A DNA stretch of 64,000 bases from Andalucia godoyi (lineage: Eukaryota > Discoba > Jakobea > Jakobida > Andaluciidae), in the NCBI GenBank assembly GCA_009859145.1, contig VRVR01000014.1, forward strand, positions 1 to 64,000, given 5' to 3'. The translations under genes and the position numbers were made by a program. The notes under the pieces are model-generated. The model was not told where the DNA came from. It did no database searches and saw only the letters and a list, made by a program, of their open reading frames with translations. Shown in pieces: positions 39,547 to 49,299 of the stretch (the stretch's first letter is position 1; each line of letters starts with the position of its first letter).

Positions 39547-40464
39547 TTATGAATAGTACATGTTGATAATGAAGATGGTGCAGTTGAAGCCAAGCAACAA
39601 CCACAACAAGTACATGACAAACACGACAATGAGCGGATACAGGAAAACCTCTTGAGACTGCAGAAAAGGTAGCTCCACGAACCCAGCCCATGTGATGTAA
39701 AAGTAGTATGCGTACGCGGCAAGATAGATTGTATTTGACAACACCCGTGCCAAGAAGCCTTCATGAAGGAGAAACGGAAGCAGGAACAGCTGGAGAACTG
39801 AAGACAGGACAAAAAATGCCCAGTATGCGTTGCAATGGATATCAAAGGCATAGAACCATTCGACGGCATCCTGGTCAGGAGAAAACGAATAGGACCCAAC
39901 TGATCGTCCGTCTTCAGACGCATTGTCGTCTGCCTGAGGATTCGCGGAATGCGCCATTGAAATCCTTCTTGGGTCTTTTAGAAACGAGTTTGCAAAGAGC
40001 CAGGTGGTAGTCGAAATCACGAGTCCCACAAGCAGAAAGTGGAATGCAAGACCGCCGAACATAAGGTAGAACCACTTCCCAACCGAAGAGACTTGCATCG
40101 TGACCAAGTATGCAATGGAAGAAACAAGGAAAAAGACAGACAGAATCACGAAAAACGCTGGATCGTCTCGAGCATATTGTCGCTTGGACGTCTTCCTCGA
40201 TCGAAAGTACAGAGAATACACAAGCTTGGGATGAACCAGCAGCTCCCACATTTGCTCCAGCGCATACTCAATATCCATGTGATTGACCATCATTGCACGC
40301 CGCACATACGCACTCAGCGCAGCAAACGTTGGAAACGACCCTTGGTTGGAATGCGACAAATGGTGTTGCGAATGACCGTGGTTCGACGACGAACCCGAGG
40401 CATTTGCATTGGCGTTCGAAGCTCGCGTGTACCTCGAAGACACGGATCGGGGAGTAGGAAGCAT
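39547..40464 (-). CDS. UNC50: UNC-50/GMH1-like Golgi membrane protein
   Basis: 305 residues; hydrophilic Ser/His/Asn-rich N-terminus, YVRRAMMVNHMDIEYALEQMWELLVHP, four to six membrane helices, and the family block EWFYAFDIHCNAYWAFFVLSSVLQLFLLP. The order fits UNC-50 proteins, Golgi-resident membrane proteins that help assembly and traffic of certain receptors and the Arf-GEF Gea1/2 in yeast (Gmh1). Start at 40464 (MLPTPRS); an earlier in-frame ATG (40545) adds a hydrophobic and Arg-rich run not seen in the family. Confidence 0.85.
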   Translation of the reverse strand: MLPTPRSVSSRYTRASNANANASGSSSNHGHSQHHLSHSNQGSFPTFAALSAYVRRAMMVNHMDIEYALEQMWELLVHPKLVYSLYFRSRKTSKRQYARDDPAFFVILSVFFLVSSIAYLVTMQVSSVGKWFYLMFGGLAFHFLLVGLVISTTTWLFANSFLKDPRRISMAHSANPQADDNASEDGRSVGSYSFSPDQDAVEWFYAFDIHCNAYWAFFVLSSVLQLFLLPFLLHEGFLARVLSNTIYLAAYAYYFYITWAGFVELPFLQSQEVFLYPLIVVFVMYLLWLLLGFNCTIFIINMYYS

Positions 40465-40722
40465 TGTTTCTTTTGCGTCGCGGTCTCGTGCGAATAAAAA
40501 TCCCAGCAACAACAAGAAGAAAATCTCTCGATCTGCTTTTGCCAAATTAATGATAATGACAATTATTATGATAATGATAATGACGCCATAATTTCAATTT
40601 TCAGCAAAAACAAAAAAGAAAAGGAAAGGAAACCCGGATGAGAAAACTGCTTCGTGTTTTTCGGAGGAGTGGAATTGGAAGATTCCATTCAAGAAGCAAT
40701 CCAATGTTGGTGATAAATATCG

Positions 40723-40796
40723 GCTTGCGTAGCTCAGCTGGTTAGAGCGCGGGATTCATAACCCCGAGGTCGGCAGTTCGAGCCTGCCCACAGGCA
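40723..40796 (+). tRNA. tRNA-Met (CAU), elongator type
   Basis: Acceptor GCTTGCG/CACAGGC (one mismatch, one wobble), D arm TAGCTCAGCTGGTTAGAGC, anticodon stem GGGAT...ACCCC-like around CAT, and T-arm GGCAGTTCGAGCCTGCC with discriminator A. The TTCGAG T-loop is elongator-like. Anticodon CAT can also be Ile after modification in bacteria or organelles, but this is a nuclear context. No intron. Confidence 0.9.
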
Positions 40797-41812
40797 ACTT
40801 TTTTTTCCCCTTTTTTTCCTATCGTCCTTGTCGTCCCTTTAGATGTTTTTTGCTTTGTTTTTCTGGTGGGTGGATGGGGTGAGAGGTTGGGGGACCCCCG
40901 TGACCAGCGATGCAAACTGAAAATACTAGAAACCCAAAAGAGAGAGTTGCCGGCGCACAAAATAAAGAGAAAAGTCTATTGATTGCATACGAAATGCACG
41001 AGCTGCACGATTTTTAATTGAGTGTTGCAAATGAGGACAGCACAATGCAATGATGTTGCTGAAACCACCGCCTGTGTGCTGCCGTCTGTGTTCAAATCGT
41101 TTCACAATGAGGAGGAAATCGTGGTAGGTCTTTGGGGAGGACGGGATGGTCTGTCAAGTCGTGCCGGCCAGACCGGCATCATTTCTGTAAGTGGGCTGGT
41201 GGGGTTTTGACGCTCGTGCTATTCTTTCAGTTTTCAAGTCCACACAGTGTTTTCATCATCTGCAGCAACAAGCACACTCACAAAAAAAGCGTATTCAGCG
41301 TGTATGCGCATTATTGTTTTTAATAAAAAATGGATTTTAATCATTCGTCACCCCGACATTGATGAGTGCTGGGGCTGGCGGGATACTCTGGGGTGCCATC
41401 TTCCAGCCTCCTTTCACAACCTCCCGACAGACTCGATATGGTTGTATGTCGGAACAGATCAATGCAAACATTGTAGGAGCAAATACGAATACGGACTGTT
41501 CGGTGTTTGCTGTCGAATCTCCGTTTGATGGTGATGAAGCAGAAAAAAAAGTCACGCACACGTTGCTCTGCGTCCTATTGTGGTTTCTGTCATCTTGCAC
41601 AGAACCATAGCAACCAGTCGATCCGACAGCACACGCCTCTTATTGAATACCAAACGCATCACTATCATTCTCGTGATATTTCTTCTTCTTTGCTCTATTC
41701 ATAATAATAATTATTTTAATATTTAAATAAGTGTGATTTCCCCCTCTCTTTCTCGAAGAAGAACGTGTGTTGTAACGGATATATATATTTGTTTTATATT
41801 TATATATGACGA
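40797..41812. other. Intergenic region with uncertain small spliced ORF
   Basis: About 1 kb between tRNA-Met and the kinesin start. Poly-T runs follow the tRNA as for Pol III termination. The region 41028-41323 may hold a small spliced gene (see separate feature). TATATAT-rich DNA lies just before the kinesin ATG (41775-41810). Confidence 0.4.
41028..41323 (+). CDS. Possible small spliced gene (uncertain)
   Basis: ATG at 41028 opens a 53-codon frame (MRTAQCNDVAETTACVLPS..) that reaches GTAAGT at 41187. A 44-nt candidate intron ends in CTTTCAG at 41230; skipping it keeps the frame open for about 30 more codons to TAA at 41323. Donor and acceptor look canonical. The predicted peptide matches nothing I know and the intron is shorter than the GCL intron, so it may be chance. 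Confidence 0.25.
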
Positions 41813-43894
41813 ATGACGGACGCTGTGAATGTCAAAGTTGCAGTTCGAACGCGACCGTTCAATCAACGTGAAAAGGATATGAATGCTGAAGTATGTCTCA
41901 AGGTTGAGGGAGATACAGTCTTCATCAGCAATCCGTCCAATGGAAAAGAAGAAGGATTTACGTTTGACCATGCATACTGGATTGACTCTCCGCAAGAGAG
42001 CGTGTACAATGATTTGGGAAGGCCGATTCTGGACAAAGCTCTGGAAGGTTACAATTCCACGATTTTTGCATATGGGCAAACTGGCGCAGGAAAGACATTT
42101 TCCATGTCGGGCAATGCAGCCGACGAAGGAATTATTCCTCGATTGAATAAGGAACTGTTTGATCGCATCGAGGAGGAGTCCAACGCACAGCATCAGTATC
42201 TGATTACGTGCTCCTTCCTGGAAATCTACAATGAGGATATTCAAGATTTGCTGAATCCGTCGGACGAAGAGTTGCGGATTCGACAGCATCCGAAGCTGGG
42301 AATCTTTGTCGAAGGACTTGCAGAACTTGTCGTGAAGAGCTTTGATGACGTATTCAGCTTGATGAGCCAGGGAAACAAGGTTCGGACGGTGGCTGCAACC
42401 AAGATGAACCAGTCTTCGTCTCGATCACATTCTATCTTTACTCTGAAGATTTCGCAAAAGATTATCGAAGGCACGAAAGAGAGGGTGCTGAGTGCGAAGC
42501 TGAACTTGGTCGATCTTGCCGGATCAGAAAGAGCTGCGGCAACAGGTGCTGAGGGGCAGACGTTAAAGGAGGGCGCAATGATCAATCTTTCTCTGACGTC
42601 ACTAGGAAATGTCATAAATGCCCTGGCGGATCCAAAAAAGAGGAAGGGGCACATTCCATATCGGGACTCCAAGCTCACACGGATTTTGCAAGAATCGCTG
42701 GGTGGTAACGCAGTGACGTGCATGCTTGCCGCGCTGAGTCCAGCATCGGTGAACCTTTCCGAAACATACTCAACAATCTTGTTTGCCAGCCGAGCAAAGA
42801 ATATTACAAACCAGTCCCGGAAGAACGAGGATGAATCCACTCGAGTGATTCGGGAATTACGAGAGGAGATCGAGAGGCTTCGAGGAATGATTTCGGGTGG
42901 TGGTGTTGCAGCAGCTCCGGTTGCAATGGACACTGGAAAGGTTGCAGAGATGGAGAATCGGATGAAGGAGCTGGAAGACGTAAAGTCGCAGTCCTGGGAA
43001 GAGCAGCAGCGCATGTCGTCCATGTTTGAAGAGGAGCGCAAGAGAAACATGGCACAACGTGGACTGATGGATGTTTTGCAGGAAAATCTTCAGAAGGGAA
43101 ACAAGGAGCTTATGGAATCGATTGCGAGAGCGAAAGATGAAAAGTCCCGAATTGAAAAGGAATTCGAGGACAAGAAGAAGGAGGCGCAGAAAAAGAAGGA
43201 AGAATTCGAGGAAGAGGTGAGCAAATTCAAGGCCGCTGAAAAGGACAAGTCGTTCGCGTCTGCTGAAGAACGCGCGGAAAAGCTGTCCAGGATTGAGACG
43301 CTGAAGCGAAACGTCCTGCAGATCACAGAGGTTCTTAAGGAGCTCAAAAACACAAAACACAAGCTCGAGAAGGAAGATATTCGCGCGCAGCAAGCACTGA
43401 TTCTGAACGAGGGGTCGGAGATGCGAAAGCTCATCGAGGAGCGAGAAAAGGTCAAGATCCAATCGGAGAATGAAGTGTTCTTGGCCGACATGAAAAAAAA
43501 GATGGAGCAGCAACTGAAGGAGGAGCGCGATAGAATTTTATTGGAGTCTCAAAAGCACATTGCAGACACAGATCTGCGGCTTATGAATGAACTACTGGAA
43601 TTGGAGCGACAGTTGCTGGACGAAAGAGCGTCCCGTCAGATGCTCCTTCGTCAGGTCAAGAACATCACGGACCAAAAGGATGTCGCAGAGGACAAGGTAT
43701 TTGAGTTGCAAAAGCAGCTCCGCCAGGAGCGCGAGTCCTTCAAGCTTATGTTTGAAAAGTACAAATCGCAAGCGGAGCGCAAGCATTCGCAAGATCTCGA
43801 ACACGCTGTTCGAGCTATGCTTGCGGCGCAGAGTGACACTGCACGTCTCCAGAAACGAGTCCAAGATCTCGAGAAGATGCTATCTGAGGCATGA
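41813..43894 (+). CDS. Kinesin-3-like motor protein
   Basis: 693 residues, N-terminal motor domain (about 1-340): VKVAVRTRPFNQREKD, Walker A GQTGAGKT, switch I NQSSSRSHSIF, switch II DLAGSE, and HIPYRDSKLTRILQESLGG. The opening VRPFNxREKD and SNP...FxFDHAYW fit kinesin-3 best. The rest (about 345-690) is almost wholly heptad coiled coil with charged EK-rich runs, suggesting dimerisation; no FHA or PH domain follows, so it is a shorter form or a different subfamily. Plus-end transport of vesicles is likely. No intron. The start is the first ATG after A/T-rich DNA. Confidence 0.9.
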   Translation: MTDAVNVKVAVRTRPFNQREKDMNAEVCLKVEGDTVFISNPSNGKEEGFTFDHAYWIDSPQESVYNDLGRPILDKALEGYNSTIFAYGQTGAGKTFSMSGNAADEGIIPRLNKELFDRIEEESNAQHQYLITCSFLEIYNEDIQDLLNPSDEELRIRQHPKLGIFVEGLAELVVKSFDDVFSLMSQGNKVRTVAATKMNQSSSRSHSIFTLKISQKIIEGTKERVLSAKLNLVDLAGSERAAATGAEGQTLKEGAMINLSLTSLGNVINALADPKKRKGHIPYRDSKLTRILQESLGGNAVTCMLAALSPASVNLSETYSTILFASRAKNITNQSRKNEDESTRVIRELREEIERLRGMISGGGVAAAPVAMDTGKVAEMENRMKELEDVKSQSWEEQQRMSSMFEEERKRNMAQRGLMDVLQENLQKGNKELMESIARAKDEKSRIEKEFEDKKKEAQKKKEEFEEEVSKFKAAEKDKSFASAEERAEKLSRIETLKRNVLQITEVLKELKNTKHKLEKEDIRAQQALILNEGSEMRKLIEEREKVKIQSENEVFLADMKKKMEQQLKEERDRILLESQKHIADTDLRLMNELLELERQLLDERASRQMLLRQVKNITDQKDVAEDKVFELQKQLRQERESFKLMFEKYKSQAERKHSQDLEHAVRAMLAAQSDTARLQKRVQDLEKMLSEA

Positions 43895-44218
43895 TCTTTA
43901 TTTTAATTTAATTTTAATTTTATTTTCATTGGACAATTTAGATTCTTCAAGGTGTACACACATTTTGTTAATACCGCAAAAAGTAGAGTGAGTGAAAGGT
44001 TTAAGGGAGTGAGTGTTGTCCTTATTTCGCCATCGCCGTCGCCGTCGCCGTGCTTTTCTGCTTTGTTTTTTTGTTTTTTTTGTTTTTGGAAGCTCCATGA
44101 GGTTTGTTTGCTGTTCGTTCCACGTAAGCAGCAGCCCCAGCATCGCGCCGAGCAACGATCATCACTATCATGATGTTTCTTCGTTCTAGTATTTATTTAT
44201 TATTTATTATTCGTTAAT
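43895..44218. other. Convergent 3' region
   Basis: 320 bp between kinesin and the CID gene ends; TTTTAATTTAA run next to the kinesin stop and GCCGTC repeats near 44031-44052. No gene. Confidence 0.4.
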
Positions 44219-45664
44219 TTACAAAACCTTCCTGCGCTTTGCCGGCCCGTTTTGGGATGCAAGGCAGTTGGCGTGAACAACGTTATCTTCACCGTCCCGG
44301 ACAGCATCAGAAAACACAAAGTCCTCAATGTCGTCATTGTACCCAACTTGAATGAGCTCTCCGCATATTCTACAAACCACTTGCTCATCCTCCTGTGCAC
44401 GAATCGACAAGTCACCAGCGTGTGAATCTGGTTCTGGCGAGTTCCTTTTTGAAGAGGAGGGGTGGTCCTTCTTTCCACTCTCTGGACTCGTTTCAAAAAA
44501 GAACTGCTCACGATCCACAAATGGAACAAGCGACTTTTCATCCGTCTCCGCGAGTCCACGCGCAAAACACGGACCTGCATCTTGCCATTCCGCAAGCGAC
44601 GCAAACCAAGCCCTTGCCAGTCTGTGCTTGGGTTTTGTCCGCGTCCGTTTTTCCCGAATGGCCGCGTACACCTCATCCACCTTTTTTGCCGTTGACAAGA
44701 ACCGGCTGAGCAAAGATTCAAATGACGACAGTGCTGGCAGTTGCGGATTTCCGTTGGCAACCGGCATTCCTCCTCCAGAGCCCCCAGGTACCGGTGCAAT
44801 CGGTGGGGGATGCGGTCTAACCGCTGCAGATGGCGGAGGAGCTCCATACGGTGCTTGCACCTGTCCATACAACGAGGGTTGCGGCTGGGCACTCATCGAC
44901 ATCATGTGCGGCTGTTGCATTCCATGTGTCATTTGTGCTTGCATTGCGTGCATGCCTGGCATCACGCCATACCCAATGCCAACACCCGCGCCTGCCTGTG
45001 CAATCAGAGCTTGGAGGCTCGAGTGAGGCACAGCTTGGAATTGAAGTGGGGGCTGCTGCTGGGCCTGGTGCATGGATGGCTGCAATTGGGACAGGTGCTG
45101 GGGCATTCCAAGACCTGGAACCGGAACAGCTGGCTTGGTGTCCTGCATTGGTGGACCTCCTTCTGGCCAATTGAGCCTTGCTTCAATGGATCGAAGTATG
45201 TACGGAGCGACGCATGCAAACTGGATCCACGTGCGAAACAGCTTTACATACTGCGGGGCAAGCGCAGGGATGTGGGACGAAATGAGCTGGAAAGTCGAAA
45301 CGAACGTTTCAGCCAGAAATGGCTCAAAATAAGGAATGAACTCTCGAACGTTCTTCAGAATGGCATCGAGGACGTAAAACGCCGCAAGCTTGTATTGGAG
45401 TTGACACTGTCGCGCATTGTTAGTAAGTTGGTGCATCTTGGATATTTCCTTCTTCATTTTCATATGCTCTCGCGACAACGCTGTGTGGAAAGAAGGCAGA
45501 CATACTTGGCGAATGTGGTCCACCACAATTCTTACGATTTCTTGAGCCGCGCCCAAGTTTTCCCGAGCATACATCACAATTGCATCGATTTTCGCACGGT
45601 CCGCCGAGGTCAGGTCGCCCAATATGCGCTTGAGAGGATCGTGTCCACCTACAGCATGCTGCAT
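44219..45664 (-). CDS. Pcf11-like CTD-interaction-domain protein (mRNA 3'-end processing)
   Basis: From MQHAVGGHDPLKRILGDL at 45664, 481 residues. Residues 1-150 form a CID (RPR)-like helical domain: LTSADRAKIDAIVMYARENL, then the later helix pairs with KLAAFYVLDAILKNVREF and ALAPQYVKLFRTW. A Met/Pro/Gln-rich middle follows, and near the C-terminus a zinc-finger-like CRICGELIQVGYNDDIEDFVF ... VHANCL, as in Pcf11. Pcf11 binds the Pol II CTD and other cleavage/polyadenylation factors in the nucleus. It is short for Pcf11 (yeast 626), so a Rtt103/SCAF-like CID protein is the alternative. The start codon upstream is non-ATG, so 45664 is used. Confidence 0.7.
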   Translation of the reverse strand: MQHAVGGHDPLKRILGDLTSADRAKIDAIVMYARENLGAAQEIVRIVVDHIRQVCLPSFHTALSREHMKMKKEISKMHQLTNNARQCQLQYKLAAFYVLDAILKNVREFIPYFEPFLAETFVSTFQLISSHIPALAPQYVKLFRTWIQFACVAPYILRSIEARLNWPEGGPPMQDTKPAVPVPGLGMPQHLSQLQPSMHQAQQQPPLQFQAVPHSSLQALIAQAGAGVGIGYGVMPGMHAMQAQMTHGMQQPHMMSMSAQPQPSLYGQVQAPYGAPPPSAAVRPHPPPIAPVPGGSGGGMPVANGNPQLPALSSFESLLSRFLSTAKKVDEVYAAIREKRTRTKPKHRLARAWFASLAEWQDAGPCFARGLAETDEKSLVPFVDREQFFFETSPESGKKDHPSSSKRNSPEPDSHAGDLSIRAQEDEQVVCRICGELIQVGYNDDIEDFVFSDAVRDGEDNVVHANCLASQNGPAKRRKVL

Positions 45665-46437
45665 CTTGTTATTTATTTTAAACAAAAAGAAAGAAAAGGG
45701 AAAAATATAATAAAATACTTCCTTTCTTCTTCTTCTTCTTCTTCTTCTTCTTCTTCTTCTTCTTTCTTTTTTTTAAAGTTTCAGAAAGAAAACCAAACAA
45801 CTCTTTCGGAAACCTGCCTTTCTTTCTTTTTCTCTTTTGGCGACCTTCCCTTGATCTTTCCCGCTACTCTCAAATGTCTGAATTCACAATAATGAAGCAC
45901 GATGCTTTGCAGATAGGGGAACGTATAATAAGAAAGAGAAGGAGGAGAGGGAGAAAAGGAAAAATGCAGCATTCCGAGAAAGGACAGTGCGCTGTTCAAC
46001 AGGAATCCATTAAGAAAAGAGAAAACCTCGCACTACAGCAGCAAAGGGGCGAATGCTTGTTTGGCGCGTTCCCCGAGTGTCATGTCACGTCATGAAAATC
46101 ACGACGTCTGTCGGCCCCATATCTGCATTTTGTGATTCACCGATTGATTTCGCCATCCGCATTCTGAAACCTGTTTTTTCCTTCTCTCCCAATGTTTCTT
46201 TCCTCCTCTTCTCTCTGTTCTTCATTATTACAATTCATTATACAAGACGTTGGGCACTTTACACTTCACCCAGCACGTTTTCCGCCTTATTTATTATTAT
46301 TATTATTACTATTTAATATTAGATATATTCTCAAGTCTTTTTCCGCTGTTGTTGGTGTTTCAAAAGGAGCTGCTGATTGCTGAGAACTTTGTGGGCTTCG
46401 TTCATTCACAAAAACAAGAAAGAAGGAGAAGAAGAGA
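45665..46437. promoter_or_regulatory. Divergent intergenic region (770 bp)
   Basis: Between the Pcf11-like (minus) and F-box (plus) genes. Contains a CTT tract (45727-45765) and ATT repeats (46289-46310). The plus-strand gene has an A/G leader just before its ATG. No gene seen. Confidence 0.4.
45721..45772. repeat. (CTT)n microsatellite
   Basis: TTC/CTT run between two divergent genes. Confidence 0.9.
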
Positions 46438-48543
46438 ATGTCGTCAGTGAACTCTTCTGTGCAGATGGACGAGCAGCAACTTCTGGAACGCATGCGGAAT
46501 TATGATGAGCTGTTGCGATCCATGGACAGCAGCCCGCTGTTTGAGCTCACATCGAAGGGAAAGGACGCTGCACCGCGTTATCTGAGTTATGAGAACAAGA
46601 ATCGTGATAAGCCGACTCCCCGTGAAGAGATTTCTCAGAAGAAGTCGCAGCAGCAATCTGCGGACGTGTCTAATCGCCCGGCTTCCGCATCGAAACGACG
46701 ATCGTCTGGCACGGATGAATCGATGCAATCTCCTCCGAAACGAAACACAACTCCGTCGAGATATTTGCAGGGTTTTGAAAAGACGCTGACGATGAGAGAT
46801 CAGTCGCCAAGACGCAAAGTGGAGGAAGAAAAAAGGAAGCGGGAAGAATCGTTTGCGATTTTGCAGAAGCGGTCAGAGGCCCGGAACAATCGCAGTCCTT
46901 CAAGGAACACGGAGGATCAGAATCTCGGAAACGTCAGTGAGCGATCGTCTTCGTCGGCGAGGAAGAGAAACACGACGCCCTCCCGCTACTTGAATGGAAT
47001 CACTCCGGAGCCTGGACAAATCACTCCGCGAATGGAAGTGGAGCTGAAGAGAGAAGAATCTCGGAAATCCTTGATTTCTTCCAAGCCACCGTTGCTGAGT
47101 CCTGCAAATTTGCAAAGAAGCGGAGAAGATCATGCGCCGTTGCGCTGGTCCGTTTCTGGAGGATCACTGCTTTCGCAAGTGGATGGGCCTCGGGGCTCCA
47201 TGGTTGCTGCAGATGTCATGGTTCTCCGAAATGTCCGCAATCCGTCCGAAGAACTGTCAGCCGTGTTTCAAGCATACTGTCTATTGTTCGGACTGTCTCC
47301 ATGCCTTCGTGCGGACCCAACCTCGCAACAGGGTCTGAAGTTGCATGACTGGGTCACTCCATTCCGTAACGCATGTCAAAAGGCATTCCAGATGATCAAG
47401 GCACTTGCCGAGTACGATCCGCACTCCGTGTCCAAAGACGTGTTCAAGAAACTTCGCCGCGTAGTCCGTGAGCCGTTCTTTACTCCCCAGTTCTTCATGT
47501 CGCAAGGACCGGAGCCTGCTGTCAAGTTGGTCGAATTTGTGCTCGACGTGACCAAGAAGGCTGCGATCAATCTTGGTGAGGATCCAGATGTCATTGATGT
47601 GAAGTATGCAGACAAACAACCAACCACCCCTCCGAAGAAGGTTGTGGAGCTCCTTCCCCGGGAGACAACGCCGCTGAAAGTGAACGCGTCGCTGATGTCG
47701 CCAACGTCCACCTCTCCACATGTTGTGTTTGGCTCGACAATGCCACCTGGATTTACCCCGGCGCCTCTCAGTCGCTCTCCGTCCGCGACGTCTGTGCATG
47801 CGTCTGCGAGCCGCGGTCATTCGCGGTCGACGTCGACAGGAAGCGCCACGTCTCCCAGAGTCTTGAAATCTCCTGGACATTCAATGCCTTTCGAAGGTTC
47901 CACACAGGACACGGTTGTCGGCATCTCCGAGTCTGCATTTCGTTCCATTGCGTCTCGATTGAGTGAACGCGACATTGCAAATCTAGCTCTGACTTGCAAG
48001 TCCTTTTTCTGCTTTGCGTGTGATCCGTCCGTGTGGGAATCGCAGATATTGCGAAAGTCCAAGGTCCTAGATGTTGCGGCGCAGAATAAGCAAAACGCTG
48101 CAGACATCCTGCTCGCCAAGGAGGAGCAGCGGAAAACGGTGGCGTCGCAGTTGTCGCAAGACGAAGTTGAAACACTCCAGGGATATGAAAACCCTTCAGA
48201 TTCGGTGCGAGCTGTGCTGGAGTGCGTGTCGAAAGTCCTAGGTCTCGAGTCCCTCACAAGCGTTTCTGCAGCCGATGTGCACGCATCCATCCGAAATCTT
48301 GATGCAGCAGCTCTTTTGCCTTTGGAGGTGCGGTCTCGTGTTCCCCGTTCCCATGACTTGGACGAATCTGTCCTGAAAAAGACCTCACGAGTCGCTGTGA
48401 TGTTTGCCAAGTGGATTGAAGCCGTTGCCGAGGTTGCCAAGTGTCTTGATGCCCAGGACGCAGCACGGGACGAGCATCGAAATGTATCTCGCGATCTCGA
48501 CAAGATCAGGGTCTTTGTCACTCAACGATCTCTTTTCGAGTAG
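46438..48543 (+). CDS. F-box protein with two dynein-stalk MTBD-like domains
   Basis: 701 residues without introns. The N-terminal 250 residues are basic, Ser/Arg-rich and disordered, with two copies of RNTTPSRYL (about 102 and 180) and a third looser PRYL. About 261-376 resembles the microtubule-binding head of dynein heavy chains: VLRNVRNPSEELSAVFQAYCLLFG, LAEYDPHSVSKDVFKKLRRV, PFFTPQFFMSQGP and KLVEFVLDV. An F-box motif follows (about 495-538, ISRLSERDIANLALTCKSFF, VWESQIL). A second dynein-like unit (about 574-678: LQGYENPSDSVRAVLECVSKVLG, LDESVLKKTSRVAVMFAKWIEAV) ends the protein. Dynein stalk heads normally sit inside AAA motors; here no motor is present. Fusion with an F-box would couple microtubule binding to SCF ubiquitin ligase. 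Domain calls are by eye. Confidence 0.7.
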   Translation: MSSVNSSVQMDEQQLLERMRNYDELLRSMDSSPLFELTSKGKDAAPRYLSYENKNRDKPTPREEISQKKSQQQSADVSNRPASASKRRSSGTDESMQSPPKRNTTPSRYLQGFEKTLTMRDQSPRRKVEEEKRKREESFAILQKRSEARNNRSPSRNTEDQNLGNVSERSSSSARKRNTTPSRYLNGITPEPGQITPRMEVELKREESRKSLISSKPPLLSPANLQRSGEDHAPLRWSVSGGSLLSQVDGPRGSMVAADVMVLRNVRNPSEELSAVFQAYCLLFGLSPCLRADPTSQQGLKLHDWVTPFRNACQKAFQMIKALAEYDPHSVSKDVFKKLRRVVREPFFTPQFFMSQGPEPAVKLVEFVLDVTKKAAINLGEDPDVIDVKYADKQPTTPPKKVVELLPRETTPLKVNASLMSPTSTSPHVVFGSTMPPGFTPAPLSRSPSATSVHASASRGHSRSTSTGSATSPRVLKSPGHSMPFEGSTQDTVVGISESAFRSIASRLSERDIANLALTCKSFFCFACDPSVWESQILRKSKVLDVAAQNKQNAADILLAKEEQRKTVASQLSQDEVETLQGYENPSDSVRAVLECVSKVLGLESLTSVSAADVHASIRNLDAAALLPLEVRSRVPRSHDLDESVLKKTSRVAVMFAKWIEAVAEVAKCLDAQDAARDEHRNVSRDLDKIRVFVTQRSLFE

Positions 48544-48577
48544 GCCGGATTTCCATGGCATACGCATTATTGATCCA

Positions 48578-48656
48578 TTCTTTTCCTTTTCCTTTTCCTT
48601 TTCCTTTTCCCTTTTTCCTTTTCCCTTTTCCCTTTTCCCTTTTCCCTTTTCCCTGT
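48578..48656. repeat. (CCTTTT)n tract
   Basis: Regular CCTTTT/CCCTTTT repeat just downstream of the F-box gene stop. Confidence 0.9.
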
Positions 48657-48798
48657 TTTTTTAATTTAAATTGTTTTTTGGAGATGAGCCTGCAATGTGG
48701 CATGCTTGTGATGACGTCGAAATATTATCATTATCATTACTCATAAAACTCGACATTTGGAAGCTAACGCGTCCTGTTGTGCACTGTTGTGGGAATTT

Positions 48799-48826
48799 CC
48801 GACTGTAGAGCGGGACTACAGGTCGG
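48799..48826. other. Stem-loop
   Basis: CCGACTGTAG pairs with CTACA-G-GTCGG, a ten-pair stem with a single-base bulge and a 7-nt loop, upstream of GCL. It might be an RNA structure or a protein-binding palindrome; no other support. Confidence 0.3.
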
Positions 48827-49032
48827 GATTATCTGAGAAGCTCGCTTCGACCTCGCATTCCTGAGTTGACGAAGAAAGAAAAACAGAAAATCCGCTTTGC
48901 TCGAATCCACAGACAACATTCCCTTCTTTTTCATTGTTCGCTCCTTTCTTCCCAGTTTTTTAAATGGTCTTCTGTCTCCTCTTTTCTTTTCTTCTTTTTT
49001 GCTAATCGCCTTATCACAGCTGGAACCTCACG

Positions 49033-49166
<134 letters not shown>

Positions 49167-49299
49167 TTTGTTTGGGCTTTCAATTCCAGGCGTCATCCTT
49201 TCTCCTTCACTTCCTCTTCTCCTCACGGACCCACACACATTTATACACATACGCAGACGCACTTCACTTTTAATTACGTCTTGGAAGCTTCGTGGAAAA

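Noticed and set aside
40723-40796. Initiator tRNA-Met
   Set aside because: T-loop TTCGAG and acceptor G-C start fit elongator; eukaryotic initiators have A1-U72 and AUCG T-loop.
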